Origin: an uncultured Eubacteriales bacterium
GTDB taxonomy: Bacteria; Bacillota; Clostridia; Oscillospirales; Acutalibacteraceae
Assembly: GCA_910584745.1 (NCBI GenBank)
Contig: CAJUDG010000017.1
Span: 1-41,195 of the forward strand
DNA length: 41,195 nt
Direction of reading: 5' to 3'
The notes under the pieces are model-generated. The model was not told where the DNA came from, did not search any database, and worked only from the letters and a program-made list of their open reading frames with translations. The position numbers and the translations under genes are program-made. This document shows positions 17,293 to 25,063 of the stretch, piece after piece; the first letter of the stretch is position 1, and each line of letters starts with the position of its first letter.

Positions 17293-18414
17293 CTAAAACT
17301 CCTCCGGGTATACCGCCCCGCCATCCACGCGGAAACGCATGCCGCTCTCCATCAGGTCTACGGTATCAGGGTTGCAGCAGGTTATAAACACCTGCTGACC
17401 CTGCAAATGGTTCAGCAGGTAATCCTGGCGCTCCCTGTCAAGCTCGCTCATCACATCATCCAAAAGCACAATGGGCGGCTCTCCTGAAAGCTCCGTCAGT
17501 ATCTGCGCCTCCGCAAGCTTCATCGCCAGTACGGCGCTGCGCTGCTGGCCCTGGGACCCGTAGGCCCTGGCGGATATGCCGTCTATCTCTATTTCAAGGT
17601 CGTCCCTATGAGGTCCCACCGAGGTAAAGCCCGTGCGAGCGTCCGACGCCGCGGTCCGGGAGAGCTCATGCAAAAACAGCTCTTCTATTCCATCTACCGT
17701 GTCCCCGCCCTTCACCGACGGCGAATATTTCACAGCCAGCTTTTCCCGGCCCCTGGAGATGCCTTCATATATCCCGGCTATCCCGGGCGCGACCCTCTCC
17801 GAAAAGTTCATGCGCTCTTTTATCACTTGGGCGCCAAGTCTTGCTATCCTCGCGTCCCATACGGACAGTGTGTCAGAAAGCTGTGAAGATTTTGACATAT
17901 CCTTCAGCAGCGCATTTCTTTGCAGCAGCGCCCGGCGGTATGCGGTCAGTACCGGAGCGTAGGAGGGTTTCAGCTGGCAGAGCGCGGTATCGATATAATT
18001 TCTCCGGCGTGCGGGCCCCTCCTTCACCAGCAGCAGATGCTCGGGCGAAAATATGACGGCCCTGACCTTTCCAACAAGCGGTGTGCCCGCGTCCTTCCTT
18101 ATGCCGTTTATCTCCGTGGAGCGCCGTCCGTTCTCAATCTGAAGCATGGCGCTCTGCTCCCGCTCCTCACTGAAAAAGTCCATGGCAAGCGTTGTGCCGG
18201 GCATATTCTTCCCGGTATCCGGGTCTATCCTCGGCAGCTCCGCATCTTTTGCCCCCCGGAACGAGTGGCCGCCGGTAAACAGCCACATGCCCTCAAGCAG
18301 GTTGGTCTTGCCCTGGGCGTTGCTGCCGTATATCACATTGACTTCCTCGCAGGGAAAAATCTCCTCCTCCTCAAGATTACGGAAATCCCTGGCTGCAAAC
18401 CGGATCACAAACAT
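17293..18414 (-). CDS. recF: DNA replication/repair protein RecF
   Basis: SMC-like ATPase that loads RecA at gaps and helps restart forks. The 373-residue protein has Walker A GSNAQGKTN near residues 35-43, the ABC signature YGSQGQQRS near 300, and Walker B IVLLDDVMSELD near 327. The ATG at 18414 overlaps the end of the S4-domain gene by 10 bases, indicating translational coupling. A longer in-frame opening has no RecF similarity. The order rlbA-recF-remB is conserved in Firmicutes. Confidence 0.96.
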   Translation of the reverse strand: MFVIRFAARDFRNLEEEEIFPCEEVNVIYGSNAQGKTNLLEGMWLFTGGHSFRGAKDAELPRIDPDTGKNMPGTTLAMDFFSEEREQSAMLQIENGRRSTEINGIRKDAGTPLVGKVRAVIFSPEHLLLVKEGPARRRNYIDTALCQLKPSYAPVLTAYRRALLQRNALLKDMSKSSQLSDTLSVWDARIARLGAQVIKERMNFSERVAPGIAGIYEGISRGREKLAVKYSPSVKGGDTVDGIEELFLHELSRTAASDARTGFTSVGPHRDDLEIEIDGISARAYGSQGQQRSAVLAMKLAEAQILTELSGEPPIVLLDDVMSELDRERQDYLLNHLQGQQVFITCCNPDTVDLMESGMRFRVDGGAVYPEEF

Positions 18415-18623
18415 TTTTCCACCCTGAACTGCCGGCCGGCCACCCGGACGCTGTCGCCGGGCCGTATCTTTTTCCCGCGCATGGTACAGAGCTCGCCGTT
18501 GACGCTGACATGTCCGTCCTGTATAGCGGCCTTGGCCTGACCGCCCGTGACAACCATGCCGCAAAGCTTTAAAAAAGCATCGAGCTTAATATATTCAGTG
18601 GTTATGACAATTTTTTCTTCCAT
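18405..18623 (-). CDS. rlbA: S4-domain RNA-binding protein RlbA (YaaA)
   Basis: A 72-residue single S4 domain (KLDAFLKLCGMVVTGGQAKAAIQ ... VNGE ... RGKKIRPGD, read in pieces). It matches the small YaaA protein always found between dnaN and recF in Firmicutes. RNA binding, probably ribosome related, is inferred from the fold. A GGGGGA site precedes the ATG; the 3' end overlaps recF. Confidence 0.9.
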   Translation of the reverse strand: MEEKIVITTEYIKLDAFLKLCGMVVTGGQAKAAIQDGHVSVNGELCTMRGKKIRPGDSVRVAGRQFRVEKCL

Positions 18624-18655
18624 CTTTATCCCCCAAGACGCTCCTCCGTCAACGG

Positions 18656-19759
18656 TCAGTCGTTTTTAAGCCTTACCGGCAGCACCAGGAACAGGAAGCC
18701 GTCCCCCTCCTTGGGGGTGACCGTCATTGGGCTGAGAGGCCCGCTCAGGCCTACCTTTATCTCATCGCACTCCGTATTGCGAAGAGCGTCCAGCAAATAG
18801 CGGTTATTAAACCCGATTTCCAGTTCCTCCCCTTCCATGCCGGCGGATATCTGGTCGCTGGCGCGCCCCATGGACGTCGTACACATCAGCTTTATCTCAT
18901 TGTTGGAGAAAATGCAGCGTATTGGGCTCTTTATGCGGTCGTTTATAAGAAGCGAAACCCGTTCCACACTTTCGATGGCTTCCCTGGAGCGCATTATCAC
19001 AGTGGTTCTGCTGCCGGTAGGTATCGTGGCCTTGTAGTTCAAGAACTCACCCTCAAGCAAGCTGGATATCACAGTATAGTTGTCTATCTTAAAGCTGATA
19101 TGGCGCTTGCCGGCGTATAGACCGATGGGCTCTTCAGAATCCTTCAGCAGCCGCAGCACTTCGTTCAGTGTCTTGCCCGGCACAACAAAGGACAGCTTTT
19201 CTTTGAAGTCTATAGCCTCGGTCCGCTTGGCAAGGCGGTAGCCGTCCACAGAGACCACGTCCAAAATGCCGCCGTCCATGCTGAACAGACTCCCCTGATG
19301 GATGGGCTTTGCGTCGCTCTCCGCCACGGCAAACACGGTCTGGCGTATCATGCTTTTGAGCACGCTGGCCGAAAGGTTTATATTTTTTCCGTCGTCCACC
19401 TTCGGAAGCTCCGGGAATTCCTCCGCCGGGATGCCAATGATGGAAAAGCGGCTCATTCCGCTCTCGATGGTGGCCATATTCTTTTCGTCCACATCAATAG
19501 ATACAGTATCCGCCGGGGTTTTACGGACGATGTCTGAAAACAGTTTTGCGCTGAGAATAGCCCTGCCCTGCTCATTTACCTTTGCCGGGATCACTGTAGT
19601 CATCCCCAGCTCCAGATCATAGGCGCAGAGCTCCAGGGTATCATCATCAGCTGTGAGCAGTATACCCTCCAGGGCGGGGACCGAGGTCTTCGAGGAAACA
19701 GCCCTTTGTATATTCGAGACCGCTTCTGTTATATCGCTTCTGTTTACGGTTATTTGCAT
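18656..19759 (-). CDS. dnaN: DNA polymerase III beta clamp
   Basis: Sliding clamp that tethers the replicative polymerase. The 367-residue length and three-fold repeat organisation are normal. It opens MQITVNRSDITEAVSNIQRAVSSKTSVPALEGI and ends with the conserved VLPVRL motif of the hydrophobic cleft. AAAGGA lies before the ATG. It is separated from dnaA by 252 bases carrying the predicted unwinding element, and followed 32 bases later by rlbA. Confidence 0.97.
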   Translation of the reverse strand: MQITVNRSDITEAVSNIQRAVSSKTSVPALEGILLTADDDTLELCAYDLELGMTTVIPAKVNEQGRAILSAKLFSDIVRKTPADTVSIDVDEKNMATIESGMSRFSIIGIPAEEFPELPKVDDGKNINLSASVLKSMIRQTVFAVAESDAKPIHQGSLFSMDGGILDVVSVDGYRLAKRTEAIDFKEKLSFVVPGKTLNEVLRLLKDSEEPIGLYAGKRHISFKIDNYTVISSLLEGEFLNYKATIPTGSRTTVIMRSREAIESVERVSLLINDRIKSPIRCIFSNNEIKLMCTTSMGRASDQISAGMEGEELEIGFNNRYLLDALRNTECDEIKVGLSGPLSPMTVTPKEGDGFLFLVLPVRLKND

Positions 19760-19799
19760 TGTAGGAATTCCTTTCCATAAAAGTGTCTGTTTTTATTTT

Positions 19800-19843
19800 C
19801 TGGATTTAGAAGTAGTAATAGGGGCTGTTGAAACTGTGGATAA
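19800..19843. promoter_or_regulatory. oriC: Predicted origin unwinding element: DnaA box, GC patch, DnaA-trios
   Basis: On the minus strand a perfect DnaA box TTATCCACA (19835-19843) is followed by GTTTCAACA, a GC-rich patch (GCCCC, 19821-19825) and five consecutive trinucleotides that, on the plus strand 5' to 3', read TAG-AAG-TAG-TAA-TAG (19807-19821). Each fits the 3'-[G/A]A[T/A]-5' DnaA-trio rule described for B. subtilis. Beyond them lies AT-rich DNA to the dnaN start. Order and location (between dnaA and dnaN) match the B. subtilis basal unwinding system. Confidence 0.8.
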
Positions 19844-19990
19844 ATCCGGAAGCCCCTGAAAAATCTGGATTTACAGGTGTTTTTTATTTCACACGCGTAT
19901 GTGAGCAGGCTTTTGAAAAGTTGAAATAGGCATATGTGTTTCAACAGGCAGTTGAAATGCGGTTGGTGGAATGTTGAGGAAAAGTTGAAA
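19826..19990. repeat. Cluster of TTTCAAC repeats in the dnaA-dnaN spacer
   Basis: The 7-mer GTTGAAA occurs at 19827-19833, 19920-19926, 19951-19957 and 19984-19990, and inverted (TTTCAAC) at 19939-19945. Copies three and four form a perfect inverted repeat with a 5-base gap (19939-19957). Several extend to TTTCAAC[A/T], two mismatches from a DnaA box, so they could be low-affinity DnaA sites or sites for another factor. Confidence 0.7.
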
Positions 19991-20011
19991 TCATACGTGG
20001 ATATTCTGTCC

Positions 20012-21319
20012 TTATCTGTCCCGTATGTTCTTGATAATATCGTTTACGGTATCCCGCGTATGTGACTCTCTCTCAAGCCTGTCTTCCATCTGCCGCAGGG
20101 CGTATACCACCGTGGAGTGGTCCCTGCCGCCGAAGGTCTGGCCTATCTCCACCATGGGCATCTGTGTTATCTCCCTGACCACATACATAGCCACCTGGCG
20201 GGATTTGGAAACGGCCGCGTTGCGCTTTTGAGAGCAGATATCCTCAGGTGTGACCTGATAGGTCCTCGCCACCTCCTCGATTATCTTCTCGACTGTTACC
20301 GGGGTCGGCTGTGAGTTGTTTATTATGTCGCTTATAGCCGTCTGTGCCGTGGCGATATTTACCGGCCGGTTCTCAAGAAGATGGAAAGCCCGAAGCTTTT
20401 TTACCGCGCCCTCAAGTTGGCGGATATTGTTCTTGAGCTTATTTGCCATATACTCGCAGACGTTTTCCGGGATATCGAAGTCAAAGCTCTCGGCCTTTCT
20501 GCGTATTATGGCCACTCTGGTCTCAAATTCCGGGGCCTGCACGTCGGCGGTCAGCCCCCACTCAAAGCGGGTCTTGAGCCTGTCCTCCAGGGTGGCGATG
20601 TCCTTCGGAGGCCGGTCGGAGGTCAGGACTATCTGTTTCTTGGCTTCATAGAGGGTGTTGAAGGTGTGGAAGAACTCCTCCTGGGTGGAGGTCTTACCGC
20701 CTATAAACTGGACGTCGTCCATAAGCAAGAGGTCGGCGTTGCGATATTTTGCCCGAAGGGCGGAGGTGGTGCCTCTGGCTATGGCGTCGATGACCTCGTT
20801 GGTAAAATCCTCACTCTTCACATATACCACCGTGCGGTCCGGGAAGTTTGCCCTAAACTCGCTTGACACGGCCGAGAGCAGGTGCGTCTTGCCAAGACCG
20901 GAGTTGCCGTAGATAAAAAGCGGGTTATACAGCAGCGCCGGCTTGCTGGCCACAGCCTGACAGGCGGCGTGGGCAAAGCGGTTGGACGGCCCCACAACAA
21001 AGGTATTGAAGGTCAGATCATAGCCGTCATCCTGATTGGCGTCCTTCTCAGAGACGCGGTCGGGTTCCTCGGTGACGCAGAGCTCAAAGCCTATATTGCC
21101 GCCGAACACATTCTGCAGCGCCTGGCTCAGAAGGTCGCTGTAGCAGCGCAGAAGGGTCTGCTTGTGAAAGTCGTTTGGGGCTTCGATTATGGCCACCCCT
21201 TTTTCAAAGTCTATAGAGACGGGGCGAAGCCTGCTGAACCACGTCTTATACGCAACGTCCGTTATCCGCGACTGGCAGAATTCGCAGATGATATCCCATG
21301 CCTGATCGAAAGAATCCAA
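20012..21319 (-). CDS. dnaA: Chromosomal replication initiator DnaA
   Basis: AAA+ initiator that binds DnaA boxes and opens the origin. The 435-residue protein has domain I (residues 1-80), a short linker, Walker A GNSGLGKTH at 138-146, Walker B LLLMDDV at 198-203, and the domain IV DNA-binding signature RDHSTVVYA near 398-407. The start is TTG at 21319, supported by GGAGGG 8 bases upstream. A hairpin and a good promoter lie upstream. It heads the leftward dnaA-dnaN-rlbA-recF-remB series. Confidence 0.98.
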   Translation of the reverse strand: MDSFDQAWDIICEFCQSRITDVAYKTWFSRLRPVSIDFEKGVAIIEAPNDFHKQTLLRCYSDLLSQALQNVFGGNIGFELCVTEEPDRVSEKDANQDDGYDLTFNTFVVGPSNRFAHAACQAVASKPALLYNPLFIYGNSGLGKTHLLSAVSSEFRANFPDRTVVYVKSEDFTNEVIDAIARGTTSALRAKYRNADLLLMDDVQFIGGKTSTQEEFFHTFNTLYEAKKQIVLTSDRPPKDIATLEDRLKTRFEWGLTADVQAPEFETRVAIIRRKAESFDFDIPENVCEYMANKLKNNIRQLEGAVKKLRAFHLLENRPVNIATAQTAISDIINNSQPTPVTVEKIIEEVARTYQVTPEDICSQKRNAAVSKSRQVAMYVVREITQMPMVEIGQTFGGRDHSTVVYALRQMEDRLERESHTRDTVNDIIKNIRDR

Positions 21320-21345
21320 ATGATATACCCTCCAGTTTCCATGTT

Positions 21346-21368
21346 CAGGCAGTGAGCCCCACTGCCTG
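21346..21368 (-). promoter_or_regulatory. Leader hairpin of dnaA
   Basis: CAGGCAGTG (21346-21354) pairs perfectly with CACTGCCTG (21360-21368) around a 5-base loop. It sits between the dnaA promoter and its ribosome site and has no T-run, so it is a candidate leader structure or protein site rather than a terminator. Confidence 0.5.
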
Positions 21369-21397
21369 TCCCCAGTATAAAAATGTTTTACCCGTTT

Positions 21398-21426
21398 AGT
21401 ATAGCATACTTGCGGCCGTTTTTCAA
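21398..21426 (-). promoter_or_regulatory. Sigma-A promoter of dnaA
   Basis: On the minus strand TTGAAA (21421-21426), 17 bases, TATACT (21398-21403). Just upstream, on the plus strand, are DnaA-box-like TTTTCAACA (21431-21439) and TTTTCCACC (21451-21459), each two mismatches from TTATCCACA, which would suit autoregulation by DnaA. Confidence 0.75.
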
Positions 21427-21445
21427 ATATTTTTCAACATTCCTC

Positions 21446-21474
21446 TTGACTTTTCCACCGGAGAGGACTATTAT
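21446..21474 (+). promoter_or_regulatory. Sigma-A promoter of the DUF1700-like/PadR pair
   Basis: TTGACT (21446-21451), 17 bases, TATTAT (21469-21474). It diverges from the dnaA promoter with the -35 boxes only 20 bases apart. Downstream, TTTTGACAGTA and TTTTAACAGTA (within about 21477-21502) form an imperfect direct repeat that could be an operator for the PadR regulator. Confidence 0.7.
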
Positions 21475-21538
21475 ATTTTTGACAGTAATACTTTTAACAG
21501 TAGTTGCCCGGCATCATTAAAATAAGGAGGAATACAAT

Positions 21539-22552
21539 ATGAAGGGTTTGGGTTACTTCGAGAAGCTATCGCTTGCGGCGCGGTGGTTTTTGCCACGGGA
21601 GGAGGCTGAGAGCGTCATTGAAGACTATAGGGATATTTTGAGCGAGGTCGGCGAACAAAAGGCGGCCAGGGAGCGGTTCGGAGCGCCATGGCAACCAGTA
21701 ATGGAACTGGCCAACCCGAAAAAAGTGCGGCGGTGGCATATTGCTTTTCTGTATATGATGTTTTGCACAGTGTTCCCGATTTTATATCGGACATTTAACA
21801 ATAGTTTTTTTGATAATGAATTTTGTTTTAATATTTTAATAACAGGAATGGTCATCTGGATATTCTGGGAAATTTTGCTGGCCGGAAAATATTCAAAGAA
21901 GATGCTCTTTCTATTGGGCGGTTTGGGAAGCGCACTGATATTGCTTGCTGGAATGGTTATGCCATCATATTTGTTGGATATGTGGGACCCTTCCTATGTT
22001 ATTATAAGGACTTACGAACAGGAGACGTTTGCCATTGGCGCGGTTGTTTCAATAGTATATTTCGGATTCGGAAGAATGAGGGGCAGAAAGTTTTCAAAAC
22101 CTCTCTTGGTAGGTATAGTGAGTATGTTTACAACTGTGGTATGCCTTTATTTCTTTATGTATTATTCATTGTACATTAATATCGACAAATTAGCGTATCA
22201 TGAGAGTTTCTTTTCAGTCTGTTTTGCTTTTTTGTTTGCGTTTTTCTTTTTAAGCGCAATAGCCAGCATTTTTCTTGCAAAGCTTTATGAGCAGCGATGG
22301 CGTGTAGTTTTCATTTTGGCTTTAGTTGGCATGTCGATGTGCTTAGAGTTGGTCTTTCTTTCTTCCAAAAATGCCTTTATGGCAAACTCCGGAAATTTGA
22401 ACTTATTTCATATTTTTTATAATCGGGATTACTCTGATTATATTTTTAGCAGTCAGTGGGGGAACAACATTAACGCCATTGATGAAATTTTCATTAGCTT
22501 TTCTTGGTACTCAGGGGTAGGTACCGCGCTGGCGCTAATTGGTCTGTTATAA
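21539..22552 (+). CDS. DUF1700/HAAS-like multi-pass membrane protein
   Basis: A 337-residue protein. The N-terminal 65 residues (FEKLSLAARWFLPREEAESVIEDY) look like the HAAS/DUF1700 cytoplasmic helical domain; about seven to eight hydrophobic helices follow. Such genes usually pair with a PadR-type repressor, which is the case here, though in the opposite order (regulator second). Base composition is visibly AT-richer than every neighbour, with many TTA, ATA and TTT codons, suggesting a different origin. AAGGAGGAA lies before the ATG. The function is unknown; a role in sensing or membrane-protein turnover would be speculation. Confidence 0.75.
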   Translation: MKGLGYFEKLSLAARWFLPREEAESVIEDYRDILSEVGEQKAARERFGAPWQPVMELANPKKVRRWHIAFLYMMFCTVFPILYRTFNNSFFDNEFCFNILITGMVIWIFWEILLAGKYSKKMLFLLGGLGSALILLAGMVMPSYLLDMWDPSYVIIRTYEQETFAIGAVVSIVYFGFGRMRGRKFSKPLLVGIVSMFTTVVCLYFFMYYSLYINIDKLAYHESFFSVCFAFLFAFFFLSAIASIFLAKLYEQRWRVVFILALVGMSMCLELVFLSSKNAFMANSGNLNLFHIFYNRDYSDYIFSSQWGNNINAIDEIFISFSWYSGVGTALALIGLL

Positions 22553-22571
22553 TGAAAATGGAGCTGAATCT

Positions 22572-22871
22572 ATGCTAAAAAAAAATATTATAAAACTTTG
22601 TATGCTCCACCTGCTGACGGTCAGCGACCGCTACGGCTATGAGGTACTCTCCCTTCTTCACGATGCATTCCCCGACACCCAGGAGAGTGCCATCTACGTC
22701 CTGCTCAGGGAACTCTGCCGGGAGAAATATACGGAGAGCTATACAGGCGAGACCTCTGGCGGTCCTGCAAGAAAGTATTATAGGATAACGGACTCCGGGC
22801 GAGAGGAGTACGGGCGGCTTATGAAAATTTGGCGGGCGCTTAAGGAGTCGCTTGAGGGATTGGGTATCTGA
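22572..22871 (+). CDS. PadR-family transcriptional regulator
   Basis: A 99-residue winged-helix regulator. It shows the PadR pattern: SDRYGYEVLSLLHDAF, then ESAIYVLLRELCREKY, and the wing GGPARKYYRITDSGREEY. PadR proteins normally repress their own operon in response to a ligand. The ATG at 22572 has GGAG 8 bases upstream; the upstream reading frame overlaps the membrane gene and lacks similarity. It starts 19 bases after that gene, so the two are co-transcribed. An AT-rich 7-bp dyad (CTTATTA/TAATAAG, 22878-22895) lies just downstream. Confidence 0.88.
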   Translation: MLKKNIIKLCMLHLLTVSDRYGYEVLSLLHDAFPDTQESAIYVLLRELCREKYTESYTGETSGGPARKYYRITDSGREEYGRLMKIWRALKESLEGLGI

Positions 22872-22969
22872 TATATCCTTATTATACCTAATAAGTTGGG
22901 GTATCAGCGGCAATTTTTTACTATATTTTGGATTTTTCCCTTCTCTATCAAATCATTGAAAATTTTATG

Positions 22970-22999
22970 TTGACATGTGGGGGGCATTTGGGTTATAAT
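22970..22999 (+). promoter_or_regulatory. Sigma-A promoter of rpmH-rnpA
   Basis: A perfect TTGACA (22970-22975), an 18-base spacer containing GGGGGG, and a perfect TATAAT (22994-22999), ending 40 bases before the rpmH start. Strong, as expected for a ribosomal protein operon. Confidence 0.85.
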
Positions 23000-23039
23000 T
23001 TGAAAATGCAAGGGTTAAGCCCGAAAGGAGGGACTTTTT

Positions 23040-23174
23040 ATGCTGAGAACTTATCAGCCCAAGAAGCTCCACAGAAAAAAGGAGCACGGCTTCCGCAAGC
23101 GGATGTCAGACCGGAACGGCCGCAAGGTTCTTGCCCGCCGCAGGGCAAAGGGCAGGGCGCGTCTTACCTATTGA
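23040..23174 (+). CDS. rpmH: 50S ribosomal protein L34
   Basis: A 44-residue basic protein, too short for most gene scans. It reads MLRTYQPKKLHRKKEHGF..., then RMSDRNGRKVLARRRAKGR, and ends ARLTY, matching bacterial L34 along its whole length. An AAAGGAGGG ribosome site lies 7 bases before the ATG. A downstream sequence resembles its 3' part. Confidence 0.96.
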   Translation: MLRTYQPKKLHRKKEHGFRKRMSDRNGRKVLARRRAKGRARLTY

Positions 23175-23198
23175 TCGACTGCGCTTTCTGTTTGCATG

Positions 23199-23238
23199 GG
23201 AACGGGCGCAAGGTACTTGCATGTGGCCGGGCAAATGG
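23199..23238 (+). repeat. Partial, diverged copy of the rpmH 3' region
   Basis: This 40-base stretch matches 23113-23152 inside rpmH at 32 of 40 positions without gaps. In one frame it even encodes NGRKVLACGRANG next to the L34 segment NGRKVLARRRAKG. It is offset 86 bases from the original and has no ribosome site or start, so it is a remnant duplication, not a gene. Confidence 0.6.
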
Positions 23239-23263
23239 AGCGTTTTTTATCGATCCGGCGCTT

Positions 23264-23290
23264 AAAGGTCACCTAGCGTGACCTTTATTT
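23264..23290 (+). terminator. Hairpin between rpmH and rnpA (attenuator-like)
   Basis: AAAGGTCAC (23264-23272) pairs with GTGACCTTT (23278-23286) around CTAGC, followed by ATTTGTTGT. The interrupted T-run suggests partial termination, which would lower rnpA relative to rpmH, or an RNA processing site. Confidence 0.55.
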
Positions 23291-23326
23291 GTTGTACCCT
23301 GCTTTGAGAGAGAAGGTGGCGCTGCT

Positions 23327-23677
23327 ATGGGGCAGTTTGTTTCGCTATGTAAAAATCATGAGTTCCGGCGGGCCTACTCAAAAGGCAGGAACTATGTTTC
23401 CCCCGTCGTGGTTGCCTATGTGCTTAAAAACCGGTGCCATTCGGTTAGGGTTGGCATTACCACCAGCAAAAAAGTCGGAAACGCCGTGCAGCGCAATCGT
23501 GCCCGCAGGGTCATTAGGGAGTCGTTCAGGGAGATATCCCCATTGGTCCGGCAGGGATATGATTTGGTATTTGTGGCCAGAGGGCGCACGCCGTTTGTGA
23601 AGAGTACCGAGGTGCGGCAGCATATGCTGCGGCAGCTGGAGTCTGCCGGGGTGCTATTTGAGGGCCGGGACAAATGA
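23327..23677 (+). CDS. rnpA: Ribonuclease P protein component
   Basis: Protein subunit that helps the RNase P RNA cut 5' leaders from pre-tRNAs. The 116-residue protein has the family opening SLCKNHEFRRAYSKG, VGITTSKKVGNAVQRNRARR (the RNR signature) and the DLVFVAR strand. It follows rpmH as usual and overlaps yidD by four bases (ATGA). Confidence 0.95.
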   Translation: MGQFVSLCKNHEFRRAYSKGRNYVSPVVVAYVLKNRCHSVRVGITTSKKVGNAVQRNRARRVIRESFREISPLVRQGYDLVFVARGRTPFVKSTEVRQHMLRQLESAGVLFEGRDK

Positions 23678-23898
23678 AGCATATTCTGATCGGACTTATC
23701 AGGTTTTACCGCAGGTCTATTTCGCCCTTGACCCCGCCTTCATGCAAATACACACCCACCTGCTCGCAGTATGGGCTTGAGGCTATCGAGCGCTTCGGGG
23801 CTCTGAAGGGCGGAGCGCTGACCCTGTGGAGATTTCTGCGCTGCAACCCGTGGAGCAGGGGCGGGTATGACCCTGTACCTGAAAAGAAGAAGGGATAA
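23674..23898 (+). CDS. yidD: Membrane protein insertion efficiency factor YidD
   Basis: A 74-residue membrane-associated protein that assists YidC-mediated insertion. The family core is clear: IRFYRRSISPLTPPSCKYTPTCS, then YGLEAIERFGALKG and RCNPWSRGGYDPVP. The start overlaps the rnpA stop (ATGA), indicating coupling. Confidence 0.95.
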   Translation: MKHILIGLIRFYRRSISPLTPPSCKYTPTCSQYGLEAIERFGALKGGALTLWRFLRCNPWSRGGYDPVPEKKKG

Positions 23899-23974
23899 AC
23901 CGTTTAATGCGGTTTGCCAAATATGAAAAGTGCGGAGCTTATACTCCGGGCAAAGGGGAGATACGGACCTTATC

Positions 23975-25036
23975 ATGGCTATTTTTAACTTTTTCGGCAG
24001 CTTACTGGGCTATCTGCTTTGGGCCCTTTACACCGTGTTCAGAAATTACGGTGTGGCGATCATCTTGTTTACGGTTATACTGAAGGTGGTAATGTTCCCC
24101 CTCTCCGTAAAGCAACAGAAGAGCATGTCCGCCCAGGCGAAGCTTGCGGACAAGCAGAAGGAGCTGCAAAAGCGCTATGCCAATAATCAGCAGAAGTATA
24201 ATGATGAGCTGATGAAGCTCTATGAAAAAGAGGGAGTAAATCCGGGCAGCGGCTGTCTGACAACTTTGCTGCCATTCCCTATAATGCTGGGCATTTTCTA
24301 CAGCGTCATTATGCCGCTATCAAATACCCTGCATATCGCCGGTGACACTGTGGCCAAGGCCACGGATTATATCTCAAGGATACCCGGCGTAGCCTCTGCA
24401 AGCGGGCTTGGGCTTTATCAGGAGTTACAGATCATCAAGCATTTCGACGTGTTAAGGCCGAATCTGACCATGTTTTCGGCCGCCGATATTGATAAGATAG
24501 AATTTTTCTCAAAAGGTTTCCGCTTTTTGGGTTTGGACTTGCTGGCATCGCCCCAGGGCTCGGGGTTCCTTACCTTCCTCTGGATAATTCCGGTGCTCTC
24601 TCTGGTATTCAGCTTTGGGACCCAGTTCTACACCACAAAGACCATGGGCGGAAGCACACAGACCGGCTGTACGAAGGCGATGATGTATGTATTCCCGCTT
24701 ATCAGCGTGTACTGGGCATTTATCATGCCCGCGGCTGTCGGCATGTATAATATCGTCTCTATTCTGACAAGCTTCATTCAGACCCTGGTCATGAACAAGT
24801 ATTTCAGCGCCGAACAGCTTGCGGTGAGGAAAGAGGCTGGAAGGGCCGTGGCCCTGGAGTTGGCAGAAGGGAATGTACGGCCGCTGACTGCCGTACAGCA
24901 GAAGAAAATTGCCGAGAAGCTTGCGGCTGTGCCACAGCAGAAGCAGGTAAAGGAAGCGGCGAAGCAGAAGACAAAAAAGAAGAAGTCCGGCTCTGGTTCG
25001 GGGGATACTGCCAGTTATATGGGCAGCAAAAAGTGA
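23975..25036 (+). CDS. yidC: Membrane protein insertase YidC
   Basis: Inserts and folds membrane proteins. The 353-residue protein has the first helix LLGYLLWALYTVFRNYGVAI, the cytoplasmic coiled hairpin (KQQKSMSAQAKLADKQKELQ), further helices with FPIMLGIFYSVIMPL, and a Lys-rich C-terminal tail (AKQKTKKKKSGSG) that could contact ribosomes. There is a long extracytoplasmic insert (about residues 120-190). The ATG at 23975 fits the family; the purine-rich site GGGGAG is somewhat far (14 bases). No lipoprotein signal is present. Confidence 0.93.
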   Translation: MAIFNFFGSLLGYLLWALYTVFRNYGVAIILFTVILKVVMFPLSVKQQKSMSAQAKLADKQKELQKRYANNQQKYNDELMKLYEKEGVNPGSGCLTTLLPFPIMLGIFYSVIMPLSNTLHIAGDTVAKATDYISRIPGVASASGLGLYQELQIIKHFDVLRPNLTMFSAADIDKIEFFSKGFRFLGLDLLASPQGSGFLTFLWIIPVLSLVFSFGTQFYTTKTMGGSTQTGCTKAMMYVFPLISVYWAFIMPAAVGMYNIVSILTSFIQTLVMNKYFSAEQLAVRKEAGRAVALELAEGNVRPLTAVQQKKIAEKLAAVPQQKQVKEAAKQKTKKKKSGSGSGDTASYMGSKK

Positions 25037-25063
25037 TAATTCTGTAAGAGTGGAGGTTATATA

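Noticed and set aside
22928..23281. Open frame overlapping rpmH in another frame
   Set aside because: It runs through the rpmH promoter and coding region out of frame; only the L34 frame has a ribosome site and family match.
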